The notes below the pieces were generated by a model. That model saw only the letters and a program-made list of their open reading frames with translations, was not told where the DNA came from and made no database searches. A program made the translations under genes and the position numbers. DNA of 64,000 nucleotides, from NCBI RefSeq assembly GCF_965216485.1, contig NZ_OZ244162.1, positions 3,162,001 to 3,226,000 on the forward strand, given 5' to 3'. This document shows, piece after piece, positions 18,760 through 25,252 of this stretch. The DNA comes from Algiphilus sp965216485 (GTDB taxonomy: Bacteria; Pseudomonadota; Gammaproteobacteria; Nevskiales; Nevskiaceae). The number at the start of each line of letters is the position of its first letter. Positions within the stretch are counted from its first letter, which is position 1.

Positions 18760-18786
18760 CGTCAGTGCAGCAACGGCGCACTGACG
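18760..18786 (-). other. Hairpin in the RND operon leader
   Basis: A perfect 9-bp inverted repeat, CGTCAGTGC/GCACTGACG, with a 9-nt loop, about 70 nt before the RND start codon on the minus strand. There is no T tract, so it is not a simple terminator. It could shape leader RNA stability or be an operator. Confidence 0.45.
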
Positions 18787-18901
18787 GTGGCTGTGCACGG
18801 ATCGCGGTCTGTACTTGCTCCTCCTGGCGGCTTGACCGCCGGCTGCCGGGTGAGCGCCTGCAGCGGGCGGGTCGAGTGCCTGTCTCCTTTTCTGTGCTGG
18901 C

Positions 18902-18982
18902 AGTAGAGCAAAGACGGCGCGCCACGAAACCTCCCGATAGGAAGGTCTTTCGTGCGGCCACGCACCCCTGACGAAAGGAGGG
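18902..18982 (-). promoter_or_regulatory. Locus B: 18-bp repeats and promoter of the RND/DUF1329/DUF1302 operon
   Basis: Site B2 (18928-18945) reads AACCTCCCGATAGGAAGG and site B1 (18965-18982) reads CCCCTGACGAAAGGAGGG; centres are 37 bp apart. On the minus strand a -10-like TCTACT (4 of 6) lies at 18907-18902, 21-26 nt beyond B2. This predicts a start near 18895 and a leader of about 200 nt. Confidence 0.68.
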
Positions 18983-19247
18983 TGTGAGCAGACCAGCGGC
19001 AGGGCACAGCACCACCCCTTCAAACAGGCGGGAATGCATGTCCCGTACCGAGTGGCGGGCAATGCAGTGATCGCTGGCACTTTCACCTTCGAGAAGGAAG
19101 GCGGTGTCGGCGGCATGGCGCGTCCGCTGGACCACCCTCAGGAATACCCCCTGCGGGGATGTGGACCCGGTTGCACTGGATAGATCGTGGGAGGCCGCTC
19201 AAGGGCATGTGCCGGAGCGCTGCGGTCAGGCCCGCTTCCGCGCGCCC

Positions 19248-19640
19248 TCAGCCCTGAGCGCGGCGCTCCATCATCTGCCGGAGCCGCTGGGTCTCCCGCG
19301 TGATTTCCTGTAACTGCCGCCGCAGCGCGCGGATTTCTCCCTGCGCCTGAAGCAGATAGCGCGCGGGCACACTGGTCTCCGAATCTGCTGACTCGGTGGA
19401 TGGGGGCTGCTGGTAGCGCTTGCGCCACCGAAACAGCTGGTGCGGTGGAATGCCGTAGTGCCGTGCGACCGAGGATGCCGAAACCCCAGGCAACAGACTT
19501 TGTTCGACGATGAAGCGTTTCTCAGCATCCGACCAATGCCGGCGCGACCGCGGCGCGGCCGCGGCACGATCGCTCTGCTGCGACGGCACTGGCCGCTCCC
19601 TCGCGGTGAGACGGATTGGCGTGCGGGAGCTGTCTGCCAC
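19248..19640 (-). CDS. Transposase-OrfA-like helix-turn-helix protein in the rubredoxin operon
   Basis: A 130-residue protein with a GTG start, 9 nt after the rubredoxin stop. The middle (RHWSDAEKRFIVEQSLLPG, SASSVARHYGIPPHQLFRWRKRY) is a helix-turn-helix of the IS3/IS66 OrfA kind. The last 35 residues (LLQAQGEIRALRRQL and on) look like a coiled coil, as in OrfA proteins. No OrfB/transposase partner, terminal inverted repeats or target duplication were seen around it. Its intact frame and tight spacing in the operon suggest either a stranded remnant or a domesticated DNA-binding protein. Confidence 0.7.
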   Translation of the reverse strand: MADSSRTPIRLTARERPVPSQQSDRAAAAPRSRRHWSDAEKRFIVEQSLLPGVSASSVARHYGIPPHQLFRWRKRYQQPPSTESADSETSVPARYLLQAQGEIRALRRQLQEITRETQRLRQMMERRAQG

Positions 19641-19649
19641 ACCGATCCC

Positions 19650-19853
19650 CTAGCCTGAAATCAGCGCCATCTCAAAGTCCGACTTGGGCGCAGCGCAGTC
19701 TGGACAGATCCAATCTTCCGGCACATCCTCCCAGGCGGTTCCCGGTGGAATGCCATCGGCGGGCAGACCTTCAGCTTCGTCGTAGACGAAACCACAGACG
19801 ACACACTCCCAGCGCCGGCTTGGCGCGGCCTGCTTTGCGAGCGATGCCGTCAC
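19650..19853 (-). CDS. Rubredoxin, AlkG2-like
   Basis: A 67-residue protein with both iron-binding Cys pairs: CVVCGFVYDEAEG and CPDCAAPKSDFE. One Fe is bound by four Cys; rubredoxin passes electrons to alkane hydroxylase AlkB. The pattern fits the AlkG2-type rubredoxins able to serve AlkB, while the neighbour is AlkG1-like (classification from motif, not alignment). The GTG start overlaps the stop of the upstream rubredoxin as GTGA, so the two are translationally coupled. A 15-residue basic N-terminal extension precedes the domain. Confidence 0.93.
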   Translation of the reverse strand: MTASLAKQAAPSRRWECVVCGFVYDEAEGLPADGIPPGTAWEDVPEDWICPDCAAPKSDFEMALISG

Positions 19854-20071
19854 TTCGCCGCCTCCTCATAGGTGGCTGCCTGAGCGCTGACATCCACATC
19901 GCTGCCTTCGAGGATAAAGTCCGCCTTGTCGCGTACCGCGCAATCGGGGCAGAACCAGGAATCGGGAATCTGCTCCCAGGTCGTGCCGGGCGCGAAACCT
20001 TCGTGCGGCTCACCCAAGGCTTCGTCGTAGATATACCCGCACCCGGGGCAGTGAAATTTTCTTGCCGACAT
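19850..20071 (-). CDS. Rubredoxin, AlkG1-like
   Basis: A 73-residue rubredoxin with CPGCGYIYDEALGEP and CPDCAVRDKADF, and a short acidic tail. AGGAGG precedes the ATG. It is first gene of a rubredoxin-rubredoxin-helix-turn-helix operon. Paired AlkG1/AlkG2-type rubredoxins are common near alkB in alkane users. The locus C repeat and a TGTAAT -10 lie upstream. A rubredoxin reductase is not in the window and must be encoded elsewhere. Confidence 0.93.
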   Translation of the reverse strand: MSARKFHCPGCGYIYDEALGEPHEGFAPGTTWEQIPDSWFCPDCAVRDKADFILEGSDVDVSAQAATYEEAAK

Positions 20072-20148
20072 CTTTGGCCTCCTATTGTCCGTCGCGAGCC
20101 CGATTGCTCGAGGGGTCGCGGGCCGCTGGTCGCGCGCCCGTGCTCGGC

Positions 20149-20192
20149 ATTACACCGCGCGGCGAGCCTGGCATCGCCTCCCCAAAGAGAGG
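20149..20192 (-). promoter_or_regulatory. Locus C (minus): repeat C2 and rubredoxin promoter
   Basis: Site C2 (20175-20192) reads CGCCTCCCCAAAGAGAGG, a near-perfect copy of the best repeat. On the minus strand TGTAAT (5 of 6 to the -10 consensus) lies at 20154-20149, 21-26 nt beyond it. The predicted transcript starts near 20142, about 70 nt before the first rubredoxin. Confidence 0.72.
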
Positions 20193-20219
20193 GATCGAAC
20201 CCTGGAATCGCGCCCCTCT

Positions 20220-20266
20220 CCCCTTCCGAAAGGAGGGCGTTGCAGTCATGACGTGTGACCGATAAT
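20220..20266 (+). promoter_or_regulatory. Locus C (plus): repeat C1 and promoter of the MalT/AlkS-like gene
   Basis: Site C1 (20220-20237) reads CCCCTTCCGAAAGGAGGG. On the plus strand GATAAT (5 of 6) lies at 20261-20266, with TTGCAG 15 bp before it at 20240-20245. The regulator may therefore control its own gene. The centres of C1 and C2 are 45 bp apart, so both divergent promoters could share bound protein. Confidence 0.6.
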
Positions 20267-20351
20267 AGGTTTGGGCAACTGCCCCGGTGGAGGAGACACC
20301 ACCGCAGCGAATACAACAAGGACAAGCGCATTGCGCTGGGAAGAGAGACGC

Positions 20352-23123
20352 ATGGTGGAATTGGCACGCGGCATATTGGAAGTGGCCCCAACCGCAGCAG
20401 ACCTATCGGAAGCGACGGTCCCGGCACGCGTCAACTGGGAAATCGAACGCCAGGGACTGGCGATCCCAGACGCGGCATGGCATCGGCAGAAACCGGTCAT
20501 CACAATCAGCGGACCGCCGGGCTATGGCAAATCGACGCTGCTGAGCCAATGGCGGAAGCAGTGGCTGAACGCCGGCCAGCGTGTCGTATTGATCAAGGCA
20601 ACGCCCGGAGATCGCGACGGTGACAAGCTGATCCTGGATATGGCCACCGAACTCCAACCTGCAGAAGCGGAAAGCGCTTCCAGCTTTCTGGATCGCTTCG
20701 GTAGCGCCGGTCAGGTTGCAGTGCTCAAGGCTCTGCTCGCCGAAGCGGACAGCGGAAATCAGGGCACGACCCTGATCATTGACGACGTGCACGAGTTGCT
20801 CGATCAGCCTGCTGAAGCGGTGCTGCGCATGCTCCTGCGCTACCAATCCGAGACGCTGACGCTGGTCTTTGCCGGTCGCGTCTACCCCGCTGGCGTCGTC
20901 AGCGTGGCGATGCTGGAAGGACGCTTGACCCGGCTCAACACCACGGATTTGGCGCTATCGAAGGCGGAAGCCGCGCAATTGCTGCGCCAGCATGGCATTG
21001 AGGCCCGCGACGGCCTGGTCACATCACTCATCGAGCGTACCCAAGGATGGCCCGCCGCCGTCCGTCTGGTCGCGCTCAGCCTGCAGAACGATACCCAGCA
21101 GCAGGATCACTTCGTCGGCGCCCTTGCAGAGAATCCGCGTCCGCTGACGGAGTATCTGAATGAGTCGGTACTGTCGCGCCTGCCGGAGCATCTGCGGCGC
21201 TTTCTGACCCGGCTCGCGCTGCTGCGAAGCTTCTCGGCTGATCTGGCCGCGGCTGCCACCGGCGAGCGCGATGCCGGACTCTGGCTGGAAGAACTTGAGG
21301 CCCGCGGCATCCCACTCACGCATACCGACGAACTCGACCCCAAATACACCCTGCACCCTTTGGTACGCGACTTCCTGCTCACCAGGCTTCGGACCGTGGG
21401 CGGCCGTGAGCTAAGTGACACACGGGATCGGGCATGCGATTGGTTCAGCCAGCACGGCGAAGTGGACGGCGCCATCGAGGTCTCGCTGGAAGGCGGCAAT
21501 CTCGAGCGTGCGGCTGCACTGATCATGGAGCACTCGGAAACCACCATCCGTCGTTACGGTCGGCACAAGACCTTCCTGTACTGGACCAACAAGTTTCCGC
21601 AGGCGGCCCTTGATCGCTTGCCGGAGATCCAGATTCAGCAGGCATGGTCCCTCGATTTTCTGCGCCGACACGAGGAATCCGAAAACCTGCTGACCACGGT
21701 CGAACACGGTCAGCACCTGGACTCAGAGAATCCGATGTCGACGCATCTGCAGTGCACCATCGAAATGCAGCGCTGCGTGCAGGCTGGCCTGCGCGACCAC
21801 GCCCGGGAGAGCGTGGCGCGCAGTGAGCGCTGGCTGGCACGCTGGCCCGATGCCAACCGCTACGACCAGGCCGCGGTCCACGCAGTGCTTGCCTTCGCCT
21901 ACAAGGGGCTCAGCGATTATGAGGAGGGACTGCGCCATGCGCGCCAGGGCCTGATGCTGGGCCGGGAAGTCAACGGCCACTACATCCTCAGCTGGAACGG
22001 CATGCTTGCGATCAGCAACCTGGTCAAGAAGGGCTGGTACCGACAGGCCACCCACGAATGCCGCCAGTACATCGAGGAACTCGGGCCAAGGCTCGGCAAT
22101 CGATCACCCTGCGTCATGATGCTGCATGCCATGCAGGCCGGGCTGCTCTATGAGTTCAACCGGCTCTCCGAAGCGAGCGACGAGCTCGGGCAAGGCATGA
22201 CGGCCTTGATGGAGCAAAGTTCGGCCGACCCGATGATCATGGGCTTCGTCACGCTCGCCCGGCTGCAGGCGCTTCAAGGCAACCCGCTGGAAGCCTTCGA
22301 CACGCTGGCCGAGGGCGAAGCCCTGGGGCATGCCCGCGACCTGCCCCGACTGGCCATCTCCCTGGGTGCCGAGCGTGTCGTCATGCATCTGCGTCACGGC
22401 GAACTCGATCAGGCCCGCGCTGTGTGGGAGGAGGTTCAGCGGGCGACCGCGGCGGGCGCACGCATCAGCGCCTTCGAAAGTGCGGTACGTGATAAGTCCA
22501 GTCGCATTCATGCCCGCATGGCCTTGCTGCATGGCGACTTCGAGGCTGTCTGCGAGATCCTGGGCCCGATCGTGCGGCATACCCGACAAACGGGACAGAA
22601 ACGCAAGCTCATCGAGACACTGGTCTTGCAGGCGCTCTCTCTGCAAGCCAACAACGAGCAACGCAAGGCACTCAAGGTTTTCACCGAGGCGCTGCAGTTG
22701 GGTGCCCCGGAAGGCTATATCCGCCTCTTTGCTGACGAAGGGCGCCAAGTCGGCGATCTTCTGGAACTCTATCTGCACGAGACCCGCGAGGATCAGCGTG
22801 CCCCCACCGTGGCTTATGCGCGGCAGCTGCTCGACGCGATTGTGCCCCTCAACAACCCGGAACAGGATGAAGTCGCGGAGGTGGCCTCCCGGCCCCATGC
22901 GCCGGACCAGAGTCCACTGATCGAGCCCCTGACATCCCGCGAGATCCAGATTCTGCTGAAACTCCAGTCTGGGTTGCCCAACCGGAAGCTCGCTGACTCA
23001 TTGCTGATCACGGAGGGCACGCTGAAGTGGCACTTGCGCAACATCTACGGCAAGCTCGCGGTGACGAGCCGTCTTGCAGCCGTGACCAAAGCCCACAAGC
23101 TCGGCTTGCTCGACGCGCCCTGA
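20352..23123 (+). CDS. MalT/AlkS-type LuxR-family ATP-dependent activator
   Basis: A 923-residue regulator of the LAL/STAND class. A P-loop (GPPGYGKST, residues 54-62) and Walker B-like LIIDDVHEL lead into a winged-helix/ATPase part, a long helical repeat region, and a C-terminal LuxR helix-turn-helix (LTSREIQILLKLQSGLPNRKLADSL, TEGTLKWHLRNIYGKL). Length and plan match AlkS of alkane operons and MalT. The ATG at 20352 is chosen (GGAAGAGAG upstream); a TTG at 20271 would fall at the predicted transcription start. It is divergent from the rubredoxin operon and 0.5 kb from alkB, so it is the best candidate for the protein that binds the 18-bp repeats. Confidence 0.9.
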   Translation: MVELARGILEVAPTAADLSEATVPARVNWEIERQGLAIPDAAWHRQKPVITISGPPGYGKSTLLSQWRKQWLNAGQRVVLIKATPGDRDGDKLILDMATELQPAEAESASSFLDRFGSAGQVAVLKALLAEADSGNQGTTLIIDDVHELLDQPAEAVLRMLLRYQSETLTLVFAGRVYPAGVVSVAMLEGRLTRLNTTDLALSKAEAAQLLRQHGIEARDGLVTSLIERTQGWPAAVRLVALSLQNDTQQQDHFVGALAENPRPLTEYLNESVLSRLPEHLRRFLTRLALLRSFSADLAAAATGERDAGLWLEELEARGIPLTHTDELDPKYTLHPLVRDFLLTRLRTVGGRELSDTRDRACDWFSQHGEVDGAIEVSLEGGNLERAAALIMEHSETTIRRYGRHKTFLYWTNKFPQAALDRLPEIQIQQAWSLDFLRRHEESENLLTTVEHGQHLDSENPMSTHLQCTIEMQRCVQAGLRDHARESVARSERWLARWPDANRYDQAAVHAVLAFAYKGLSDYEEGLRHARQGLMLGREVNGHYILSWNGMLAISNLVKKGWYRQATHECRQYIEELGPRLGNRSPCVMMLHAMQAGLLYEFNRLSEASDELGQGMTALMEQSSADPMIMGFVTLARLQALQGNPLEAFDTLAEGEALGHARDLPRLAISLGAERVVMHLRHGELDQARAVWEEVQRATAAGARISAFESAVRDKSSRIHARMALLHGDFEAVCEILGPIVRHTRQTGQKRKLIETLVLQALSLQANNEQRKALKVFTEALQLGAPEGYIRLFADEGRQVGDLLELYLHETREDQRAPTVAYARQLLDAIVPLNNPEQDEVAEVASRPHAPDQSPLIEPLTSREIQILLKLQSGLPNRKLADSLLITEGTLKWHLRNIYGKLAVTSRLAAVTKAHKLGLLDAP

Positions 23124-23151
23124 CTACTGGCCCGATCGGTGCTGCTGCGCC

Positions 23152-23511
23152 TCAGGCGCCGCTGAAGGCGACGGGGTACAGCAGCGCCAGGCCGGTCAGG
23201 CCAAGCACGCCGTGCGCGAACATGAGCAACCGCGGCGGTCGCCCTGGAAAGAGGACGCGGAAGAACAGCAGCCCCCCGAGCAACCCGGCCGTCCATATGC
23301 CGAGCGCCCACCACGCCAGTGAGGACGTCTCCTGGACCAGGTTGCCGACGGCCAACAGTGCCAGGGCAGCGCCGGCCGTCAGGCCGTGAATCATACGAAG
23401 GACGCGTGGTGCACCCATACCAAATGTGATCAGCAGGGCGAGCAACGCGCCACCGAAGCTCACGGCGCTCATCATCAGGAACACGATCAATGCGACGGTC
23501 ATGCCATGCAA
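23152..23511 (-). CDS. Small four-helix membrane protein downstream of alkB
   Basis: A 119-residue hydrophobic protein with about four helices (residues 5-30, 38-58, 65-88, 95-116) and few charged residues. I do not recognise the family with certainty. It lies 145 bp after alkB on the same strand and converges on the MalT/AlkS-like gene. It may be transcribed with alkB as a membrane accessory, but the GC-rich inverted repeat in the gap could reduce read-through. Confidence 0.6.
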   Translation of the reverse strand: MHGMTVALIVFLMMSAVSFGGALLALLITFGMGAPRVLRMIHGLTAGAALALLAVGNLVQETSSLAWWALGIWTAGLLGGLLFFRVLFPGRPPRLLMFAHGVLGLTGLALLYPVAFSGA

Positions 23512-23656
23512 TTCCAGTAATGAGGGTGCTGGCGCTGCGCCCGACCACGCAACACGATGGCGTCAGAGCCTCCAGCACTCCAGATGGGATGGCGACAGGG
23601 CGCACAACTGCGCCACCCTGCCGCCACCAAGAACCCCCGGGGGAGGGGTGACACCA

Positions 23657-24862
23657 TTAAGCGGTGGTGATGTTCGAGTTCCCGCTCTTGGCACCGGCAT
23701 AGCGGCGCAGAATCGCATCGCGGTACTTGGGATCGAGATTGACGCGATGAATGTCCTGGTCGTAGAGATCAAGGACGCGGGGATCCATCACTGCGCGCCA
23801 TAGTGGCGGGAACATGGCCAGCGTGAACATGCCGGGGTAGCCCGAAGGCAGGGTCGGCAGGTCCTCGAAGTGCCGCAGCGACTGGTAGCTCCGCGTCGGG
23901 TGGGCGTGGTGATCGGAATGGCGCTGGAGATGGAAGAGCACCAGATTCGACATGGTGTGATTCGTGTTCCAGGAGTGCTCGGGCCGACAGCGCTCATAGC
24001 GACCGTCTTCCTGCTTCTGCCGCAACAATCCGTAGTGCTCCACGTAATTGGCCATGGTCAGGAACCAGTAACCGTAGGCCATGGCGATGAGAAGAAAGGG
24101 AATCACCACGGGGCCGAAGGCAAGGATCAAGCCCCCGTACAGCGCAATGGTGACTGCCATGGGCTGCAGCATCTCGTTCTCGGTGCTCCATGGGCCCTTG
24201 CCCTGCCGGGCCAGTCGCTCTTTTTCGTTCTGCCAGGAGCGCTTCAGCGCCCCCGGAATTTCGCGCAACACAAAGCGGTAGATGCTCTCACCGAAGCGGG
24301 AGGACGCGGGGTCTTCCGGTGTGGCGACATCCTTGTGATGCCCCTTGTTGTGCTCGACCATGAAATGACCGTAGGCCGTCGTCGCAAGGGATAGCTTGGC
24401 CAGCGTCTTTGCGACACGCGACTTCTTGTGCCCCAGCTCGTGACCGGTATTGATGGCAATGCCGTTGATCAGGCCGACGGACAGGGCGATCCCCAGATAC
24501 CCGACCCAGCTCATGCCCAGGCTCGCCACCGCCCATGCCCCCACGATCAGGGTCACGTAGTGCAGTGGCACCGTCGCGTAGGCGAGATAGCGATAGTAGT
24601 TGTCGTTCTCCAGACGGTGGATGGCGGCCTCGGGCGGATTGCTGGTGTCCTGACCGAAGGCCATATCCAGCACCGGGATCACCAAATACCAGAGCGCGAA
24701 GGTACTCCACGTGAAGATTTCGATACCTGTGAGATAGGTCACTCCGACGCTCAGCGCCGGAAACAGCACCCAGAGGGAGGACAGAAGCCAGAAATAGCGC
24801 TTCTTGTCGCGGTAATTCTCGGACGGACCTGCGGCGCCGTCAGCCATCGTTGTCGTGTTCAT
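23657..24862 (-). CDS. alkB: Alkane 1-monooxygenase AlkB
   Basis: A 401-residue integral membrane diiron enzyme that hydroxylates the terminal carbon of n-alkanes with O2 and rubredoxin electrons. The diagnostic histidine clusters are present: NTGHELGHKK, EHNKGHHKDVATPEDPASSR and LQRHSDHHAHPTRSYQSLR, plus the NYVEHYGL segment. About six hydrophobic helices lie in the first 270 residues. The ATG at 24862 is chosen: GAGGTG lies just upstream and the length then matches the family; a 36-residue longer frame is unlikely. Locus D gives it an alk-type repeat and promoter. Electron donors are probably the rubredoxins at 19650-20071. Confidence 0.97.
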   Translation of the reverse strand: MNTTTMADGAAGPSENYRDKKRYFWLLSSLWVLFPALSVGVTYLTGIEIFTWSTFALWYLVIPVLDMAFGQDTSNPPEAAIHRLENDNYYRYLAYATVPLHYVTLIVGAWAVASLGMSWVGYLGIALSVGLINGIAINTGHELGHKKSRVAKTLAKLSLATTAYGHFMVEHNKGHHKDVATPEDPASSRFGESIYRFVLREIPGALKRSWQNEKERLARQGKGPWSTENEMLQPMAVTIALYGGLILAFGPVVIPFLLIAMAYGYWFLTMANYVEHYGLLRQKQEDGRYERCRPEHSWNTNHTMSNLVLFHLQRHSDHHAHPTRSYQSLRHFEDLPTLPSGYPGMFTLAMFPPLWRAVMDPRVLDLYDQDIHRVNLDPKYRDAILRRYAGAKSGNSNITTA

Positions 24863-24958
24863 GATGCACCTCGTTGCTTCAATGCCGGTGGGATTCGCCC
24901 CCTGGGCATCCGCCACGGATCCCGGGGAAGGTCGCCCGGACTGGCCACCTTGGCGGCC

Positions 24959-25002
24959 ATTTGAATGCAACTTCGGCGCGCTTACGCCTTCCTAAAGGGA
25001 GG
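24959..25002 (-). promoter_or_regulatory. Locus D: 18-bp repeat and alkB promoter
   Basis: The repeat (24985-25002) reads CGCCTTCCTAAAGGGAGG. On the minus strand TCAAAT (4 of 6) lies at 24964-24959, 21-26 nt beyond it, predicting a start near 24952 and a leader of about 90 nt. No second copy was seen 36-45 bp upstream, unlike loci A to C. Confidence 0.7.
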
Positions 25003-25252
25003 TTTTTCGCTGCACTTGTAGCCACAGACTCATTGCAGCAACACCCCGACTGCTAGCGCCACCAATACACCGCACCCGCTAACGAACAGGGCAATACCTG
25101 AAAACCCGTTCACCCCTTGGTACAGGGTGTGCCATTCATGTTGCAGTACGACCAAAGTGTGCTTGACGGGGGCGTAAGGCACGCGCAGTCTTCTTCCATC
25201 CGCCCCATTACACGACGACAGGCGGCCCGGCAGTAGCCGAGGAGACACACAC
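25003..25252. other. Intergenic region between divergent alkB and the AcoR-like gene
   Basis: The 390-bp gap (24863-25252) holds locus D and then 250 bp with a GGTACAGGGTGTGCC patch. An AGGAG site lies at about 25239 before the regulator start. I searched by eye for a sigma-54 TGGCAC-N5-TTGC element and found no convincing one. Confidence 0.35.

Larger units (their letters stand above)
18692..19247. other. Long leader and intergenic region before the RND operon
   Basis: 556 bp without a convincing gene. It holds the leader of the RND operon with one strong hairpin (18760-18786), the locus B promoter and repeats (18902-18982), and roughly 260 bp up to the helix-turn-helix gene in which I see nothing definite. 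Confidence 0.5.

Noticed and set aside
18965..18982. AAAGGAGG in the repeats read as ribosome binding sites
   Set aside because: At the RND, rubredoxin and alkB loci the sequence faces the wrong strand or has no start codon behind it.
19650..20071. The two rubredoxin frames as one frameshifted two-domain rubredoxin
   Set aside because: Each has a complete set of four Cys, its own start, and a standard GTGA overlap, which is a normal arrangement.
20248..20265. Tiny ATG frame of five codons after repeat C1, preceded by AAAGGAGGG, as a leader peptide
   Set aside because: The AAAGGAGG here is part of the repeated operator also found where no start codon follows, and the frame overlaps the predicted -10 element.
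23620..23650. CCCCCGGGGG repeat after alkB as an intrinsic terminator
   Set aside because: No T tract follows on the minus strand; it may reduce read-through but is not a standard terminator.
24985..25007. Repeat D plus its TTTTT tail read as a plus-strand terminator
   Set aside because: It lies between divergent genes, with no plus-strand gene ending there. The stem is weak, and the sequence matches copies that lack a T tract.
25003..25252. Sigma-54 promoter for alkB or the AcoR-like gene
   Set aside because: TGGCAC occurs near 25130 on the minus strand, but no GC-containing -12 element lies at the right spacing.
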